A model generated the notes under the pieces. The model was not told the DNA's origin. It did no database searches and saw only the letters and a list, made by a program, of their open reading frames with translations. The position numbers were made by a program, and so were the translations under genes. A stretch of 64,000 bases of DNA from Epithemia pelagica (Eukaryota > Bacillariophyta > Bacillariophyceae > Surirellales > Surirellaceae). The stretch's first letter is position 1, and the number at the start of each line of letters is the position of its first letter. This document shows, piece after piece, positions 43,169 to 54,010 of this stretch. The DNA lies in NCBI GenBank assembly GCA_946965045.2, contig OX337235.1, positions 3,419,928-3,483,927 on the forward strand, given 5' to 3'.

Positions 43169-46100
43169 TTATTCTGAGGCAAAGAGTAAATCTTCAATCG
43201 CCAAGAGGATATCGTCTTCTCCACCTACTTCTTCGTCCTCTCCTGCCTTATCTGGACCCGACACGAGTGAAGCCGCGTCTTCGGCCATGAACATGAATTG
43301 TCGATCGACATAGTCCGCCACTTGAAACACCATTTGACTGGCAGCAATGGAAATCATGTCGGGTTTGATGGGAGCACCGCCTGGTTGTTGCGATTGCGCT
43401 CCGTCGTCTTGCCATCGAATATAACCCGGTTCTCGAGGTGGTTCGGGATGGGCCGCCACCCAATTCATCCTAGACGGAGAACCGGGTCGACCCTCTGTCT
43501 TGGATGGGCTCTTGTCTCGTTTTAGAATGGATTTCTTGGATGACATTCCAGAATCCATGGAATCAATTCGTAAAATGGGAGATGAAGCATCATCCGTATC
43601 ATGTGTTGCCTGTTTCTTACTTCCCCGTCCATATTTGGCGGCCAACGACTCGATCGATTCGTACTTGCTAAAAACTCGTAAGGGCGTAACGGGCCGTCTC
43701 CTCGAGGGTGAACTGGTTTGGCTCATTCGACCACTACTCTGAGCGGAGGATGACCTCCTGGATACTGCACTCTTGTTGTCGACGCTGCTGCTGCGAGATT
43801 TTTCACGGGACGTTGCTCTGCTCGAAGGTTTGAAAATGATCAAACCGGATGGAGTGTCGTTGGTACCACTTGCATGTTCCGAGCTAGCAGTCGGAGGAGC
43901 GTTGGAAACAGAATTTGGACTCTTGGCACGCGTCTTGTGGTGCCTGGGTTCATCGATGGATGCCTTTGAGGAGGAGGGCGACGACAACACGGAAGACTCC
44001 GTTGTTTTCGATCGTGTTTGAGTGGGAATGAGTTCCCAGGGCTCCACAACCTTGTCATGGCGACGAGAGGGTGATTTGCTTTGTTGTGCACTCAACGGAG
44101 ATGACGGGTAAGGACTCTTTCGACCAAATCCATACGACCGAGAAGTGGATTGTACCGATGCACTTCGAACACTACTGTTACCCGGTGACTTGTTTCCCCG
44201 TCGACCAGGAGACTTGCTGGTGTCGCGACGCCCAGGGGATTTGCGACCAGGAGACTTGCTGTCGCTACGACGGCCTGGAGACTTGCTGCGAGACTTGGAC
44301 CCATCTGTGTTACCAAAGAACGAACTTATGGAACGTGTCGGGGAAGAAGCCTTACGAGTACCATCCATGGGCTTGGTTGTAACGCTTGCAGACGATATGG
44401 CTTGTGGAGTTGATGGGTTGTTGTCATCTTGTTGGTGTCCGCCGTCACTGGATGATTCCCTTCTTTTGGTAGGCGGTGGCGTGACATTGGGCCCTTGGTT
44501 CTCTTGGTTGGCATTGCTGGAGGAGGATGGGGGTGTCTTTCTCCCATAGACATAAACCGTATTAATGGGAGAGGATGTTGTGCTTTTCCGACGAGGGGGT
44601 GGCGTTTGTGATACCGGTTTCGGTTTTGGTTGTAGGAGCTGCGTCGTACTTTCGGTATCATTGACACTTGAACGGGGACAATCGCGACAATCAGCCATGG
44701 TTCCAAACAGCAAGTCATTGAGTGCAGGCGAAAGACTTCGTGCCCGTGGTGGCATGCCAGGACGAGAAGACGGAGGATCGGCCATCCGAAGTCCTGCATC
44801 TTCCGATTGTCCAAAAAACATTTCGGCCAATGGTGAGCAGCTGCGTTGGGAAGGAGAAGGCGAAACACTACCCTTGGCCGTGGATGCGGTTGTTGTTGGT
44901 GGAACGGTGGGTTTCCCAAAAAAGAACTCACTGAGAGGAGACATGGTTCTTTTAGGCTGTGGTGGGCGAGAACTTGGAACCGGAGTACCGGGCGCAATGG
45001 TTTCCTTGGTAGAGACTGCCGGTTCGGGTGGCTTGGAAGGAGATGCAACTTCAAACGGTTTCAGTTCTTTTGGTACGGGGGTAGAGGGAGGCGTATATTC
45101 AGCACCAGCACCTTCAGTTGATCGCTTGAGGTTCTTGTTAGACTTTGTCGCTATATTGCTTGGTGAAGGACTTCGAATGGCAGTTCGGGAGGATACTGGT
45201 GGTTTCTTGGCTTTAGGTTTGCTGTTTGTCCGCTTGGTCGTAGTGCTGCTGGTGCCTTTTTTAGTCGTAGTACCACTCGCTGAGACAGGTGTCGTTGGTC
45301 GAGGAGTTGTGTTTCTCCCTCTTCCTCGTCGCTTCTGTGGCGTTTTGGATTTGGTCATTGCCCTCGACTTGGTACGGGTCTTTTTGGTTTTTCTGAGTGG
45401 CTTCACGGAAGGCTCGGAACATACCAATTCAATCTCATCGTCTCCAATGAGAGGTTCACTCTTGTTGGTTTCTTTGGGTGGCTCCACGGTAGGCCTGGAA
45501 CAAACCAATTCAATCTCATCTTCTCCAATGAGAGGTTCACATTGAAAGCTGCTGGTACTGTTCCTCCGATTGTTCTTGCCACCACCAAAAAAGAAAGAGG
45601 ATCGGGGAGGAAGAAGGGGCTCTGCGTCATTGTCATCATCGTCATTATTCGAGGACCGCGCTGGAGAAGATCCTTTGGTTCGAGTCATACCTCGTAAGAG
45701 AATGCGAGGCGATATACTTCGGACCGCATTGTGACGTCTTCGTGTACTGGTGGGAGGTGGTGTCCCCGACTGACTTCGTTGTCTAGCAGAAGCAGCAGTC
45801 TGCTGGGATGGTTCTTGATCTGGCGTGGGACTGTATCGTGCCGACGCTGACGAGGACGAGCCCACCGAGGCAGTAGTCTGATTGGCCAATGTGAGGGGTG
45901 AAAAACTTCGACTGGCCGCAATGGTAAGAAGTAAGGGACTGTGATTCCCTCCTTCTCCGTGGTTGCGGGACGTTCGTGGATAGTGTTTCTGAGTGTGACT
46001 GGATGACGACACGGAAGTATTGCTCATGGTGGTGGTTTCGGTTCCACACGACGACGAACGATAAGAACGGTTTCTCTTCTTTTTGTGGGGATCCGTCTCC

Positions 46101-47722
46101 CCCTTGGAAGAGGGTGTCAAGAGCAGAATTTGACTATCGTCATCAGAGTTTGAATCTTCATCGTAGTTATTGCCCTCTTCATCCTCGGTCAAGGGCGTTT
46201 CATCAATTTCTTCTGGTTGGTCTTCATGGTTGCCCCATACAGAGGGGGTGGAAAAGGCGGACCAGGCACTGTTGCGGTTGTTCGTACCCAACGAGGTTGC
46301 TGCCGTGGGGTCGACCGAGGATACAGTTTCTTGAAAAGCCGAGGAGGAAGAACTACCTTTCCACATCCAATTGCTGCTGCTCGCACAACTAGAAGTAGAT
46401 ACTGGTACAAAGGGTTCCGCGGATTCCGGAAAGGGAGGAAAGTTGTGGGCCATGGGTTGCTCCACACGTGGTTGCAAGTCGGGCAAGGAAGGAAGTTCGA
46501 GAGACTCCTCCTCCTGCTCCTCCTCTTGGTCCATGGATCGTGATCGTCGTCGACGACGTCGAGACGACGATGAGGACCGATAGGGAGAGGAGCGGCGCGA
46601 AGCGATGCGAAGATTCACTCGCTCCAATTCTTCGTCTTCCTCTTCCATGTCCTCTGTGGGCGGCGAAAAGAGTTGCCTCACCTCCTGTTTGGCTTGTTCG
46701 GGCGTTTTGGTGATTCGTGGAGAAGTCGAAGAGGACAAATCGTGAAGAACGTTGTGGTGGTGACGGTTGCTTTCACTGTGGCTTTTACTGTTGCTTCGAC
46801 GACGGCTCTTGCTTCGAGATCGATACGAGGAGGATTCTTCCGATTGCACTGAAGGCTCCCACCGGCTGTTCCTCGATCCCGTGACAGAAGATGCCACGGT
46901 TTTCAGTTCTTCTTCATCCTCTTCTTCTTGTGGCATGGGCGTAATGGAATCATCATCGTTGTCATCTTGTTTGCTGGACATTCGAGAGGCCAAATCTTGG
47001 ACCCGGAATCTCCGGGTAGGCGTACTAGAGGCCGCCGAAGAACGGGTGGGAGTACTGTTAGAAGCAGCCGAAGATGATGGATAAGGACGCGCCGGTGAGT
47101 TTTGACATCGTCGAATCGCCGCCGCCACAACTGCTTGACGCCGTCGTTCAGCCTCTTCTTCCTGGGAACTAGTAATAGGAGTGCTCGTTTGTGGCTCCTG
47201 GTCTCGGTAGCTATAGCGCATGGTGCTTCGAGGCCTACTACTAGCAGGGGTAGTTTTTTGAGACGGTGAGGACGACGAGACGGGTGGAGCATAGAGACTG
47301 TCATGGCGAGGGGGCGACAAGGAGGATTGTCCCAAGGTAATGACATTGGGATCTTCATCGTCAGGATGCGAGGACGAAGACGAGGACGACTCCATGCTCC
47401 GTACTTTCGACCATTGTGGTGGTTCTTGCGATTCCAAATTTAGTTCCGAGTTCCAAGCGGTCCAATGCTTGCAATTCGGATTCGATCTGTCAGTATTGCT
47501 GTTGGCATTCGGTGGCATGTTGCTGTTGCTGTGGTTGCGATTTGTGGGAGTACCAGTGTCAGGAGCAGTGGTGGTAGTGGCGGTTTGTCTCGTGGGTGTC
47601 CACCAAGAGGGTGTCGGGCCCGAATTGGTGCGCTCCAAAACGTGAATGCGAGTTGGTGTGGGACGTTGTGGTGTGGAGATTGTGTCCGGATGATGAAAGG
47701 CTGGAGTTGGATCGGGCCACAT
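43169..47722 (-). CDS. Very long disordered Ser/Arg/Pro-rich protein with repeated FFG motifs
   Basis: 1517 residues from the ATG at 47722 (frame open upstream to 47938). Almost the whole chain is low complexity: Ser, Arg, Pro, Thr and Gln runs, RSRSKS-type stretches and multiple SPGRR units near genomic 44170-44290. A 25-residue unit with EPLIG(E/D)DEIELVCS occurs twice in tandem (45400-45540). A short motif with core SPL-x-E-(F/M)-FFG occurs at least twice (near 44920 and 44815), with a looser third copy (ALNDLLFG, near 44710) and further isolated FFG sites. The last 70 residues look more ordered (GYIRWQDD, MISIAASQMVFQVADYVDRQ) and acidic. No catalytic domain, signal peptide or membrane segment is seen. 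The composition suggests a nuclear or cytoskeletal, heavily phosphorylated scaffold, but that is inference. Confidence 0.7.
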   Translation of the reverse strand: MWPDPTPAFHHPDTISTPQRPTPTRIHVLERTNSGPTPSWWTPTRQTATTTTAPDTGTPTNRNHSNSNMPPNANSNTDRSNPNCKHWTAWNSELNLESQEPPQWSKVRSMESSSSSSSHPDDEDPNVITLGQSSLSPPRHDSLYAPPVSSSSPSQKTTPASSRPRSTMRYSYRDQEPQTSTPITSSQEEEAERRRQAVVAAAIRRCQNSPARPYPSSSAASNSTPTRSSAASSTPTRRFRVQDLASRMSSKQDDNDDDSITPMPQEEEDEEELKTVASSVTGSRNSRWEPSVQSEESSSYRSRSKSRRRSNSKSHSESNRHHHNVLHDLSSSTSPRITKTPEQAKQEVRQLFSPPTEDMEEEDEELERVNLRIASRRSSPYRSSSSSRRRRRRSRSMDQEEEQEEESLELPSLPDLQPRVEQPMAHNFPPFPESAEPFVPVSTSSCASSSNWMWKGSSSSSAFQETVSSVDPTAATSLGTNNRNSAWSAFSTPSVWGNHEDQPEEIDETPLTEDEEGNNYDEDSNSDDDSQILLLTPSSKGETDPHKKKRNRSYRSSSCGTETTTMSNTSVSSSSHTQKHYPRTSRNHGEGGNHSPLLLTIAASRSFSPLTLANQTTASVGSSSSASARYSPTPDQEPSQQTAASARQRSQSGTPPPTSTRRRHNAVRSISPRILLRGMTRTKGSSPARSSNNDDDDNDAEPLLPPRSSFFFGGGKNNRRNSTSSFQCEPLIGEDEIELVCSRPTVEPPKETNKSEPLIGDDEIELVCSEPSVKPLRKTKKTRTKSRAMTKSKTPQKRRGRGRNTTPRPTTPVSASGTTTKKGTSSTTTKRTNSKPKAKKPPVSSRTAIRSPSPSNIATKSNKNLKRSTEGAGAEYTPPSTPVPKELKPFEVASPSKPPEPAVSTKETIAPGTPVPSSRPPQPKRTMSPLSEFFFGKPTVPPTTTASTAKGSVSPSPSQRSCSPLAEMFFGQSEDAGLRMADPPSSRPGMPPRARSLSPALNDLLFGTMADCRDCPRSSVNDTESTTQLLQPKPKPVSQTPPPRRKSTTSSPINTVYVYGRKTPPSSSSNANQENQGPNVTPPPTKRRESSSDGGHQQDDNNPSTPQAISSASVTTKPMDGTRKASSPTRSISSFFGNTDGSKSRSKSPGRRSDSKSPGRKSPGRRDTSKSPGRRGNKSPGNSSVRSASVQSTSRSYGFGRKSPYPSSPLSAQQSKSPSRRHDKVVEPWELIPTQTRSKTTESSVLSSPSSSKASIDEPRHHKTRAKSPNSVSNAPPTASSEHASGTNDTPSGLIIFKPSSRATSREKSRSSSVDNKSAVSRRSSSAQSSGRMSQTSSPSRRRPVTPLRVFSKYESIESLAAKYGRGSKKQATHDTDDASSPILRIDSMDSGMSSKKSILKRDKSPSKTEGRPGSPSRMNWVAAHPEPPREPGYIRWQDDGAQSQQPGGAPIKPDMISIAASQMVFQVADYVDRQFMFMAEDAASLVSGPDKAGEDEEVGGEDDILLAIEDLLFASE

Positions 47723-48997
47723 ATTATGAGTAGGATTTAGTGAGCTGTGTTGAATGAGTGTTGTTATGGAGATGATAAATTTTGGGAATCGCCAAGTCAA
47801 ACAGAGAGATGATGGCCTAAAATGAACCACGTATTGTGAACGGTCAAAATCGAGAAAGAAAGAGAGAAACACACAAAACGGCAAACCGTTTTGGTTTGAT
47901 GTGACGGTTGCTTTTCTCTTGTTGGATTTGTTCCACACTATGCTCTGTACGAGTAGTTGTTGTGTGGTTTGCTGGCTAGTTTTTCAAACATGGAAGCGCA
48001 AGAGCAATAATCAGAGTGGCCAAAAATTGTGGAGATCCACGAGCCGATGGCATCCGTCCCCAGATTTTTCGTAGCCTTCCAACGGTCCAAGTCATGGGCA
48101 ACGGCTCTAAGTAGGCGTCCTAAATAATAGAATTCTCAAGCCTTCCCGGTCGTGCTTTGGGATCGACAGTTCCACCGTGGCAAGCATATTTGACGTTTTG
48201 ACTCAAACTGACCTATGTCGCTTCGATCTGGATGTGCATTCATAGCATCTCTTTAGAGGAATAGAGTGACATGACATAAACATTTACTCCACCTATACAG
48301 ATGGGATATCTAGAGGTTGACGCAATGAAAAGTCTATTTTGACACTATGATGGAGAATACGTCAATCTGAGTCCGTGGCAGTGACTGCACACGTTTGTCC
48401 ACGTGAGTCAAACCCATCCTTCCGACCGAGCCAAGAATGCCACATACATTGACTTGTGGAAAGCACATGATCGTTGGAAGGCAGGGCAAACGGCTAGGTC
48501 GTACTTCGGCTACCTTTCATGTGGCACACAAATCGAAGAGAGTTTCAAAAACACTTTCAAACTGCACCTATATGTCGCGCCGGTCATCCTGGACAGGCCG
48601 GCAGTGGACGAGAACAGAGAGACCCAAATTTTTGTGGGAAACCATGCGACGAGCACGACACTCCGTGGTAGGAGTGTTCGCGCAGTCGTGCGAAGGTCCT
48701 TTCCCTCCCAAGAGCGTTTCCCGCCAACCTCTGTTGGGTCTGGGTACGTCCTGCACCTAAAAGATGAAAGGGCTTTAAGCAGGTCTAGATGGAACGAGAG
48801 AAGATTGGCACAGTTACTCCATTACGAGACGAAGAACTGTGAGGGGACCAAAATAAGCCCCATGTAGGAAATCAGTGCACAGTTGGTTCACCAATGGTTT
48901 GGTAGTCGAGCCATCCAAGCAGAGTTCAACGTTGACTCAGCAGTGCGAAGCTGGTAGTTGAGCATAGTTGAATCATCTCATACAAATTTCATATCCC
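47723..48997. other. Intergenic region without a recognised gene
   Basis: 5' flank of the disordered-protein gene and 3' flank of the solute-binding-like gene. A plus-strand frame at 48403-48867 begins with GTG and has no protein-like features. Confidence 0.5.
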
Positions 48998-50748
48998 CTA
49001 TGGACAGGGACAATACCCCGAAGAACAATCACCCGGCAATTCATTGGTCGGAAGGTCGTAAATGGCAGTTTCTACAATTTGTTGATCGTCGGGAAAGAAT
49101 TCATTTGCGTAGCACCCGTCCACAAAGTCATACTTTTCACACAAGTCATAATAAAACTCGGTTCCCATCAAGGATTGGATACAGGGGTTGACAATGTCGG
49201 CAAGCCCGGCACCCTTCTTGGCAATGGACAAGGTTGTTCCATTGCGGTACCACTCAAAGTGACCCGTGTGAATGTAGGCAAATTCCGTCCCCAAACCATC
49301 CCACAGGTCGCAGTCCCAGGGAGTTTCTTCGGCAGTGTTGGCACAACTGAAACGTTCGGCCTGATCCGCATCTGTCAAAAAGAAAATCGTTCCATGGTGA
49401 GAGTTTCTGCAATTTAAGACAACAGCAACAGAACTAGCAATCCGCACACAAACACACGGGAAACTTACAGACAAACATGGCGTCGGCATTGCCGGCCAAG
49501 AGCGTTCGAAGGGCATCGTCGTTGGGGAGATCTGTCTCTTCATCGGGTTTGACGAAGGTGTAACCGGTAAAAGGCTCGTTGGTACAATGATTGTTCAACA
49601 AGGCCAAGTTTTCCGCGGTGGGTGCAAAGTCCTTGACATCCACCACACGAAGACCACTCAAGTTGGAGTTTCCGTCCACATTCACCGGGTTGCCATTTCC
49701 GTCCAAACGCGCCAAGACACCCGCCGCCTTGTTGTCGTTCAAAATGGCATGCGAGAATTCTGAGGAATGAAAAGGTTGTCAAAGCGTGTGAGATCTTTGT
49801 TTCGTCTCATTCGTAAAGGACAAAAACCCAGTGGAATACTCCAGGTCAAACCCAAAAGCAACGCTTGCACACTCTTACCCAAATATCGATTGCGGACTCC
49901 CGAAGCATGAGTGTAGGTGGCGCACCCATGATATTCTCCCGACGCCAAACCTGGGCCAATGCGATCGTCGCTCCAGCAACGATTCCACTGTGTTTGGACG
50001 ATTTCCACATCCACGTCGCAAACCATCTATAGAATTGACAAGCAGAAGCAGAGCCGTTTCGTGAGAAGGTCCATTAACATAAAACAATGTCGAAAATACC
50101 AGAACAGTGGAAATGTCCAGCTGGAGCCACGCGGAAACGTACCTCGAGACCCCTGGCGAAATCGGCTCCAAACCCCGACAGGGGTTTGTCTTCTTCGGCT
50201 GGTCCCAATTGCGCATAGGGCGGATAATCAACGTCAATGGCAAAGTGCAACTTGGGACGATCCTTGCCAGGCATGACACCTGGGAGCGGTGGTTCCAGTA
50301 CCGTGTTGGCGCCACAGACTTGCTCTCCACCACCACTGCCACTCTTTTTCCCACCGCCCTTAGCATACTCTTCTTCTTCGGGGTATTCTTCCTTCTTACC
50401 ACCACCCTTTCCCTTGCCCTTGCTGTAGTCCTCATAGTTCTTCTTGCCCTTCCCCTTGCCTTTGCTATAGTCATCATCCGACTCTTCCTTCTTACCCTTG
50501 CCCTTGTCACTGTCGGAATCGTCATCCTTGACAAGCTTGTCTTTCTTGCCCTTTTTGTCATAGTAGACACCCGAGTCTTTTTTCTTCTCGGGCAAACGGC
50601 GCACTTCGGGATCAACCTGACCTTCCAGTCCTTGGTTGGAGGAAGATGTTCGCAAGGCTGCATGGGTGGTACCATCCGCCGCGTCGCTGCCGCACAAGGC
50701 CAGCAGCAGGACCAGAGAGAAGACAGTTTGCTTGCTCGTTTCCATCAT
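48998..50748 (-). CDS. Secreted solute-binding-protein-like (family 3) protein
   Basis: Four exons, 50143-50748, 49879-50026, 49469-49759 and 48998-49371, with introns of 116, 119 and 97 nt, give 472 residues in frame. The start is the ATG at 50748 with a signal peptide (TVFSLVLLLALCGSDA). Next is a low-complexity Lys/Gly/Asp/Glu segment with repeated YSKGKGKG units (residues about 55-140). The globular part then resembles bacterial extracellular solute-binding proteins of family 3 and the ligand domain of glutamate receptors. It begins LHFAIDVDYPPYA, has GFGADFARGLE, and a THASGVRNRYLEFSHAI stretch in the position of the usual substrate-binding segment, then LLAGNADAMFVYAD. Many cysteines suggest disulfides. 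Likely an extracellular binder of an amino acid or other small polar ligand. The domain is common in bacteria, so ancient transfer is possible, but the gene now has introns. Confidence 0.78.
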
Positions 50749-53351
50749 GGCTATAAATCTTTCTTTCTCGTGATAGTGATCCTTGGAAGAATGGTAGGAA
50801 GCTTGGAAGATCTTGTTGGCGTGACAACACGTGGGTGGTGGGTGGTGGGTGCAAAAAATCAAGCTTTGATCATCTATGATCTGCATCCGAGAAAGCTCTT
50901 TTCCCAGGGGAATAGGGAAATGAGGGACTTTTAGAGGAACATATAGACTGACTTTCGGATAAATAGTTTTTTTACGCTACGAGAATTCTCTCTGGGCATC
51001 GTTTCTATTTGTCATGTACATTAACCTTACTATATTAGGACTGGATACCAGCAATGGACAGACGTATAGCCCCTCTTCTTGTCCAGTTAGAGCGCCAAAG
51101 GAAAAGTCCCAAAACTCTACCCCAGCTACGCATACGAGCACCTTCACCACGGTTTGTCAATCTAGACGAGCCCCAGTTTTATCACAATGACTATTCCAAA
51201 CAATTCATCCTAAAGATATATGCACATTGCTTGCACATGTAGAGTGGGGAACTCTGGTTTACCAATCTTATGTCCCCGTACTGCGCATCCGACTTTGAGT
51301 GTTCCTACTTTTCATAATTCAAAACTTATCTGATAAATGAGGAGGCGCTAATAGCACAACAATCAACCCGCCTCGTCTACGAGCTCGTATGCATATGAAC
51401 AGCTACAAGTAGAGAGCATCTACCTAGCTTTGTACATGCTTGTATGTGTAGTAGGTTGTAGGCAATAGTTTCGTCTGCGTTCGTCGTTCATCCCATCCTG
51501 TCTTTTGCCTGCATGAATAGTTGGTTGTCGCGTTAGGGTTTTTGCATCCGGTAGGCGAGGTAAGACCATTTGGGTTGCTCTACCTATCACTGTGTTCATG
51601 ACAGAGGACGGTGCTCTGTTGCTGTGCCGTCGTCGCCAATTGTTTTGCCGTTTGGCCGAAACGAGCAGTTCATTGTCGCCGCATGTCGTTGTCCCTGGTT
51701 CGGTGACAGCGAGTAGTTGATTGTTGCATGTGGCTTGTTTTGGTTGTTGTTGTTGGTGGTGGCGTCTGGAAGTGCTTCGTTCGGCAGCAGCGAGTAGTTG
51801 ATTGTTGCGTTTGGCTTGTTGTTGTTGTTGTTGCGCCAAGTGTTTTGGTCACTTGTCGCTGGCGTTGTCATCGCTTGCCATCGTTGCCGTCGCTTATCGC
51901 AGATTTGCCCTGCTTGGTCCAATGGTGTTGAGGACGTTCTGCTCCCAATTGAATAACCCAGTTGATTGTTGTGTTCATTCGCTCTGTCGTTGTCGCGTCC
52001 GTTGTTTTGTTCGGTGGAGTCGATTGTTGCGCTCGTCTTATTTCGTTCGAGCGAGAAGTTGATTGTTGCATTCAGACCTCCAAACGGACAAGGATTTGAT
52101 TATAGCCTTGAGACGAGCAGCTGATTGTGGTGGACAACAAGAGAATTGGTGCGTTTGGACAACGATTTGAGTTTGGAAGCCGTTTGAGAAGAGAGTTGAT
52201 TGTTGTGTTGTTCGTTGTTGGACAAGAATCAGCCAATTGATTCGCAAATGCCCTTGTCGGAGCTCTTCCACGCATCGATCATCCACCTGAATCCCTTTAT
52301 CTACCGGCATCCATCACAAGTCATGATGCTATCGAACATTGTTGTCTTTCTTACGGATGTTGTTGTTGCTTCGTTCTTCGACCAAGTCGATTTGGTTGCT
52401 TCGAAATCCTCCAGTTGATTGCCGTGTGTCCTTGCCGTTGCTCTCCTACGCCTCATCCATCCATACCAAAGCATCCATTGTCGTCCCTCCCTGCAATCTT
52501 CGTTCGTTCCATCATAATCCATCTCCAATGACGATCATCTCGTCGCGACCTTCCACCCCCAAAGTGGAAGTCTTTCCAAATGTTCTTGTAGGTCGATCAA
52601 ACTCGCCAACTCAATACCGCCCTTTTCACCCATCACGGTACACTTGATTCTGAAGACTCCTTGATGGTCGGAGGAATGCTAGGACCTTTCGTTGGAGGTG
52701 CACACCGGCTTGAGTGTGCCATTGTGGTGTTATGCAGTGCAAAATGACCGTAGTGGTCTTCCTACGAAAATAGAATCACTATAGAGAAAACAGTGGAGGC
52801 CTTGAAAAGCACGGGCTACTGCTGTAACAATGTCAGTCCGGTGGAGCTCGTAAGTAGTATTGTGCCCACAATTCGTTGCTGGTTGGGTTCATTATATAGT
52901 AGTGTACGGGGATCAAAAGTTTTCCCGAAAGTCTCTCAAAAAGCTATCCTAAAACTCCGAACGTCTCTCAAAAAGCTATCCGAAAGTCTTTCATTTGACT
53001 TTTTCAGGCCTTTATAGCGAAATGAGAGACATTCGGGGAAACTTTCGTTTTTAGGGATAGGGTTAAACTTGGGAATGCAGTTGAAGTGGCACTGACAAGA
53101 CAACTAGAGGGTCATTTTCTTTAAGAAGAGTCAATATGGAAGAGTAATGGAGACATCGACGGTCACTGGATGGTCTGTCCGAATGTCAGTCTAATTTTTG
53201 AAAGTTTCTCCGAACGTCTGTCATGAAAGTCCCTCATTTCACTCCTCTCTTTTCCCAGATGTTCCTAGGTATTCGTAAAGGGAAGATTGAGAAGAGGAGG
53301 ATCCAGCAAAACGGCGGGTCGTGAGAAAGGCTCATTTTTTGGTCACAAGCC
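50749..53351. other. Gene-free, repeat-rich region
   Basis: No protein-like frame. The centre (51700-52420) is dominated by TTG-rich repeats. The 15-mer GAAATGAGGGACTTT occurs at 50917-50931, and its reverse complement at 53226-53240. A short unit AGTCTCTCAAAAAGCTATCC and a close variant recur around 52930-52985. Confidence 0.5.
51700..52425. repeat. Dispersed TTG-rich repeat with core GTTGATTGTTG
   Basis: The core or close variants occur about eight times in the plus strand (near 51717, 51797, 51963, 52021, 52057, 52123, 52196 and 52412), usually preceded by GAG or CAG. Spacing is irregular, so this is a decayed array rather than a clean tandem repeat. The minus strand reads as repeated NNQLL. 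Confidence 0.6.
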
Positions 53352-53524
53352 CGAAGAGACACTACGACAAACATCCTTGGCACGTGCCGTTTCGGTCTGT
53401 CCGAGAGATCGCAGTCGGTTCTGTCACCGAAAACTTGGTCCGTTGAGATTTGTAAACAAGATTCTAAATCTAAACGATAGACACATAGTTTTGCCGAAGG
53501 CCTCTGAAACCAAAAATGGCTCCA
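53352..53524. repeat. 173-bp direct repeat, distal copy
   Basis: Identical over 173 bp, as far as I can see by eye, to 53794-53966. Begins CGAAGAGACACTACGACAAA and ends AAATGGCTCCA. It is the outer copy at the 3' end of the DIRS-like element. Confidence 0.95.
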
Positions 53525-53793
53525 GGGCGGGGAAGGGGAAATTTTAAGATTAGCTAACTAGAATCGTTGCGATCTCGAACTCGTCTCGTAGTCGTTGCAA
53601 AGATGCTGAACCCAAGAAGAGTGAGCTCTTCTCACGCTCCAACGACTCTGCATCAGGGTCATCCTAAAACTTCCGATTGTGGGAATCAAATCGGATGCTC
53701 GCCTCGCGTCGAGGAGGCGGAGCAGTCGCACCTCTGTTGTCGGTCGCGGAGTCTGGCCAGCATCCGCCACGTCACTCCACCCAGTACAGACAA

Positions 53794-53966
53794 CGAAGAG
53801 ACACTACGACAAACATCCTTGGCACGTGCCGTTTCGGTCTGTCCGAGAGATCGCAGTCGGTTCTGTCACCGAAAACTTGGTCCGTTGAGATTTGTAAACA
53901 AGATTCTAAATCTAAACGATAGACACATAGTTTTGCCGAAGGCCTCTGAAACCAAAAATGGCTCCA
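53794..53966. repeat. 173-bp direct repeat, proximal copy
   Basis: Second copy, same orientation, ending 44 bp before the recombinase stop codon region. The 269-bp spacer between copies (53525-53793) is unique within this window as far as I can see. Confidence 0.95.
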
Positions 53967-54010
53967 CTACCATCAAACCCGATATTACAATCCAACGATG
54001 TCCAGCTGGG

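Noticed and set aside
48403-48867. 154-codon plus-strand frame in the spacer
   Set aside because: It starts with GTG, has no recognisable motif, and no splice or context support.
53558-53770. 70-codon minus-strand frame within the 269-bp unit between the direct repeats
   Set aside because: It has no features of a protein and fits better as part of the terminal-repeat structure.
53352-53966. The 173-bp repeats as LTRs of a small element
   Set aside because: Only 269 bp lies between them, without primer-binding or polypurine signals, and the recombinase gene ends next to them; split direct repeats explain them better.
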